Shown piece by piece: positions 61,370 through 64,000 of a stretch of 64,000 nucleotides of DNA (position 1 is its first letter; every line of letters begins with the position of its first letter). Made by a program: the position numbers and the translations under genes. The notes under the pieces were generated by a model, which had not been told where the DNA came from, searched no databases, and was given only the letters and a program-made list of their open reading frames with translations. Origin of the DNA: JBHJGP01 sp050331695 (lineage in GTDB: Bacteria > Pseudomonadota > Alphaproteobacteria > Geminicoccales > Geminicoccaceae); contig JBHJGP010000025.1 in the NCBI GenBank assembly GCA_050331695.1, positions 62,001-126,000 of the forward strand, in the 5' to 3' direction.

Positions 61370-61541
61370 TGGTTCTTGCAAGCCCACGGCTGAATCCGGA
61401 AGTTCGACGTCGCCCCGGCCTAAGGCATCGATCCGATGTTAAGCCCGTTCGTTCTCTACCTTATCAGCAACTTTTCGCGTTATTCACACGTTTGCCGTCC
61501 CCGTCAGATACAATGTTCCCCAAGCTTCCAAAGGACACGGC

Positions 61542-63158
61542 ATGCGCCGCTACAACGTCTATCATCGGACCCACTATGATTTCGGTGTGTCGGTGTCGCT
61601 TCAGCGTCACACCGTGGTGCTGCGCCCCCGGGACAGCCACAGTCTGCGGTTGCTCGAAGCGAATTGGGTAATCAACCCCGAACCGACCCAGATCCACTGG
61701 CTGCAGGATGTCTATGGCAACTCGATCGCTGAGCTGGATTTTGCCGGCGAAACCACCGCGCTGACGATCGACAGCCGCCTGCGCCTCGAGCATTTCGGTG
61801 CGGTGCATCCGGCTTTTCCCTTGGCACCCCATGCGGTCACTTGGCCCTTCAGCTATCTTCCCAACGAAGCCATCGACCTTCGGGTCTATCTGGAGCGGCT
61901 GTTCGCCGATCCCGATGGCGTTTTGGATCGCTGGGTCAGAAGCCTGCTCGCCGAGAGGATCGAGCATCCGACGCAGGACATGCTGCTCAATCTGATGACG
62001 GTGATGAAAGAACGATTGCCCTATCGGGAGCGCTTTGAGGAGGGCGCTCAGGTGCCGCTGCAGACGCTCCATGAAGGGGGGAGTTGTCGCGATCTCGCGG
62101 TGTTGATGATGGAGAGCCTGCGTTGCATCAATCTCGCGACCCGTTTCGTCAGCGGCTATCTCTACGTGCCGATGCAAGACGGCGCGGCAGCCAATATCGG
62201 GGGCGGTGCGACCCATGCCTGGCTGCAGGTTTATCTGCCGGGCGCGGGCTGGGTCGATCTCGATCCGACCAACGCCATCTATGCGGGCCAGGATCTGATA
62301 CCCGTGGCCGTGGCCCGCGCCCCGGCAACGATCGCGCCCGTTCGGGGCAGCTTTACCGGACCGGCCGCGATCCAAACCAACCTCAGCGTGTCGGTCGCGG
62401 TCGAGCTTCAGGATGAGCTTTGCCGCCAAGCCACGCGAGGCCACACCCTGATGGCCGGACCGGAAGACCGCCACGGTGATGCGCCGTTTCTCGAAGGCGG
62501 TGCTCCGCTCGCCTCGGCGAAGGCGGCCATGGTCATGCTCCACGGTCGCCATGCCAGTGCCGATGGCATGCTCACCTTGGCCGAGCGGTTGGCCCAGCCA
62601 CGGATCCATTTTCTCGCGCCGCAGGCAACTGATGCCAATTGGTATCCGGGCTCGTTCCTGGCCCCCCTCAGCGAGAATGAGCCGAGCCTCACCTCCTGCT
62701 TAAAGCTGATCGAACGGGCCATCTCGAGGCTAACGGCCGGCGGGCTCTCGCTCGACAAGCTGGTACTGATGGGGTTTTCCCAGGGTGCGTGTCTGGTCAG
62801 CGAGTTCGCCGCGCGCCATCCGGCCCGCTATGGCGGTGTGGTCGCCTGTTCCGGCGGACTGATCGGCACCGGCGAGAAGCCTGGCGCCGAACGGCCTCAC
62901 GACAAGCTCTTCGACTACCATGGCGCGTTCTGGGGCACGGCCGTTTTCTTCGGCTGTCATGAACGCGATCCGCTCATTCCCTTGGCGCGGGTGAGGGCGA
63001 GCGCGGCTGTGTTTCGCAACCTCGGTGCTGCCGTTGAGGAGCGGATTTATCCCGGCGGTGGTCATCAGGTGATCGATGACGAAATCCACTATATGAAGAG
63101 CCTGTTGGCTTCGTTGTCGGCCAGCAACGCGTCAGCAACAGGCGCGCCGACCGTCTGA
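61542..63158 (+). CDS. Transglutaminase-like / phospholipase-carboxylesterase fusion protein
   Basis: 538 aa without signal. Residues ~1-290 are a bacterial transglutaminase-like protein of the kind RRYNVYHRTHYDF, with the triad C182 (EGGSCRDLAVLMMES), H225 (GGATHAWLQVYLP) and D240 (VDLDPTNA). Residues ~320-525 are an alpha/beta-hydrolase of the phospholipase/carboxylesterase type: MVMLHGRHASADGML, nucleophile S413 (LMGFSQGACLVSEF), D476 (GCHERDPLIP), H508 (GGGHQVIDDE). Both active sites look intact. The joint is in-frame, with no stop or start between. Usually these are separate genes. Function unknown; perhaps processing of esters or amides. Confidence 0.85.
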   Translation: MRRYNVYHRTHYDFGVSVSLQRHTVVLRPRDSHSLRLLEANWVINPEPTQIHWLQDVYGNSIAELDFAGETTALTIDSRLRLEHFGAVHPAFPLAPHAVTWPFSYLPNEAIDLRVYLERLFADPDGVLDRWVRSLLAERIEHPTQDMLLNLMTVMKERLPYRERFEEGAQVPLQTLHEGGSCRDLAVLMMESLRCINLATRFVSGYLYVPMQDGAAANIGGGATHAWLQVYLPGAGWVDLDPTNAIYAGQDLIPVAVARAPATIAPVRGSFTGPAAIQTNLSVSVAVELQDELCRQATRGHTLMAGPEDRHGDAPFLEGGAPLASAKAAMVMLHGRHASADGMLTLAERLAQPRIHFLAPQATDANWYPGSFLAPLSENEPSLTSCLKLIERAISRLTAGGLSLDKLVLMGFSQGACLVSEFAARHPARYGGVVACSGGLIGTGEKPGAERPHDKLFDYHGAFWGTAVFFGCHERDPLIPLARVRASAAVFRNLGAAVEERIYPGGGHQVIDDEIHYMKSLLASLSASNASATGAPTV

Positions 63159-63179
63159 GCAACCTGCGGCGGACTGGGA

Positions 63180-64000
63180 ATGTTCGACTACCAGCCCACA
63201 TCGCTCGAACTGATGTTTTGGGAAGCGCTGGCCCTGATCGTGGTCGCCTGCGCTTTCGCGCCCCTTTTTCGCTATCTGAAGCTCGGTGCGATCCTCGGCT
63301 AGCTGGCGGCGGGACTCGCGGTGAAGGTCACGCTCTCGCTCAGTTTCGCCGAGCACCCGGAGGAGCTTCTGCATTTCGCCGAGTTCGGCGTCGTCCTGTT
63401 CCTGTTCGTGATCGGCCTGGAGCTCAATCCGGCCCGGCTCTGGGCGATGAGGACAGACATTTTCGGTCTCGGACTGGCGCAAGTCCTGGTGTCCGGCGCT
63501 GTTTTGACCGTGCCCGCCCTTCTCGCCGGCCTCTCCTGGCAGGCGGCGCTGGTCGTAGGCCTCGGGCTGGCCCTGTCCTCCACGGCCCTGGTCATGCGGG
63601 TCCTCGATGAGCGGAGGCAAAGGGCCACCGCCCATGGGCGAAAGGCGCTCGCCATCTTGCTGTTCCAGGACCTGGCGATCGTGCCCTTGCTGCTTCTGGT
63701 GGCGGTCCTCGCGCCCTCGGGCGAGGATATGGGTCTCGGCGAAAGCCTGGTTCATGTCGCCATGGGGATTGGCGCCATCGCCTTGCTGGTGGCGATCGGC
63801 CGCTACGGTTTGGATCCGATGTTTCACCTGCTGGCCCGGGCCGGCATGTCCGAGATCATGACCGCCGCCGCCTTGGGCGTGGTGATCGCCGCCGGCCTGC
63901 TCATGGACGTGGTCGGCATGTCCTACGCCATGGGCGCCTTCATCGCCGGCGTCATGCTGGCCGAGTCCACCTTCCGCCACGAGGTCGAGGCCAACATCGA
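63180..64000 (+). pseudogene. Kef-type cation/proton antiporter, interrupted by UAG and cut off at window end
   Basis: From ATG 63180 the frame reads a CPA2-family start (LMFWEALALIVVACAFAPLFRYLKLGAILG), then TAG at 63300-63302 (codon 41) and continues in frame as LAAGLAVKVTLSL, FAEFGVVLFLFVIGLELNP, LGLALSSTALVM and AILLFQDLAIVPLLLLVAVL. The expected family motif is G-x-x-L-G-Y-L-x-A-G, so a Tyr codon has become TAG. The remaining frame stays open to the window end, so the rest looks conserved. Re-initiation inside the protein would lose the first helix. Confidence 0.75.

Noticed and set aside
1..64000. Reassignment of UAG to an amino acid throughout the genome
   Set aside because: Many intact genes end in TAG at their family-typical length (rimO, the 5-9 kb ABC genes, the solute-binding protein at 13317), so UAG is a working stop codon; only occasional suppression remains possible.
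1..64000. CRISPR arrays, tRNA or rRNA genes, insertion sequences
   Set aside because: No regular spacer-repeat pattern, cloverleaf, rRNA-like segment, transposase or paired terminal inverted repeats were seen on either strand.

Overview
The window is G+C-rich (apart from one A+T-rich patch near 4.1-5.1 kb), densely packed, and reads as chromosome of an alphaproteobacterium. The grounds are a Caulobacter/Rhizobiales-type Tad (Cpa) pilus locus, ABC and TRAP uptake systems, a phenylacetyl-CoA (paa) catabolic cluster, an arabinose/galactose-type 1-dehydrogenase of the Azospirillum type, and a DddP-like M24 enzyme. I cannot fix the genus. No rRNA, tRNA, CRISPR array, insertion sequence or phage module was found.

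Layout. 0-5 kb: tail of an outer-membrane-type protein, rimO, mtnK, then a small accessory patch. That patch holds a Phd/VapC-type toxin-antitoxin pair between two copies of the mtnK 5' region, a broken second antitoxin, and an A+T-rich orphan gene. 5-13 kb: an ABC importer with two permeases and two ATPases, resembling glycerol GlpPQST; a methyltransferase and a glycosyltransferase lie between it and its probable Tat-exported binding protein. 13-18 kb: an NmrA-type reductase with a MarR regulator, a membrane protein, and a polar amino-acid ABC importer lacking an adjacent ATPase (a candidate lies at 23 kb). 18-28 kb: a TadG-like protein with a DUF642-like tail, a Rieske oxygenase, a hotdog thioesterase, the DddP-like enzyme, an AmpD-type amidase, a membrane/2Fe-2S/adenylate-cyclase reading frame split by one in-frame UAG, a periplasmic glutathione peroxidase, a CBS protein and an HpcH/HpaI aldolase. 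28-37 kb: the Tad pilus operon (flp, cpaABCDEF, tadBC).

37-51 kb: aromatic acid catabolism. A FadB-like fusion and paaG face away from each other. A long minus-strand run reads penicillin acylase, GH3-type acyl-amide synthetase, thiolase, paaA, paaB, paaC, paaD, paaZ, paaY. Phenylacetyl amides could be hydrolysed, the freed acid activated and epoxidised, the ring opened, and the product beta-oxidised. paaE and paaK are not in the window. 51-64 kb: a phosphonate-type ABC importer (phnCDEE), a sugar 1-dehydrogenase, a TRAP transporter, a glutamine-synthetase-family ligase, pobA, a transglutaminase/carboxylesterase fusion, and a Kef-type antiporter interrupted by UAG and cut off by the window end.

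The observations I would look at first are: the penicillin acylase-GH3-paa run; the transglutaminase-esterase fusion; the redox-domain cyclase split by one UAG; the repeat-flanked toxin-antitoxin patch; and the recurrence of UAG in three otherwise intact reading frames, although UAG is a normal stop elsewhere in the window.
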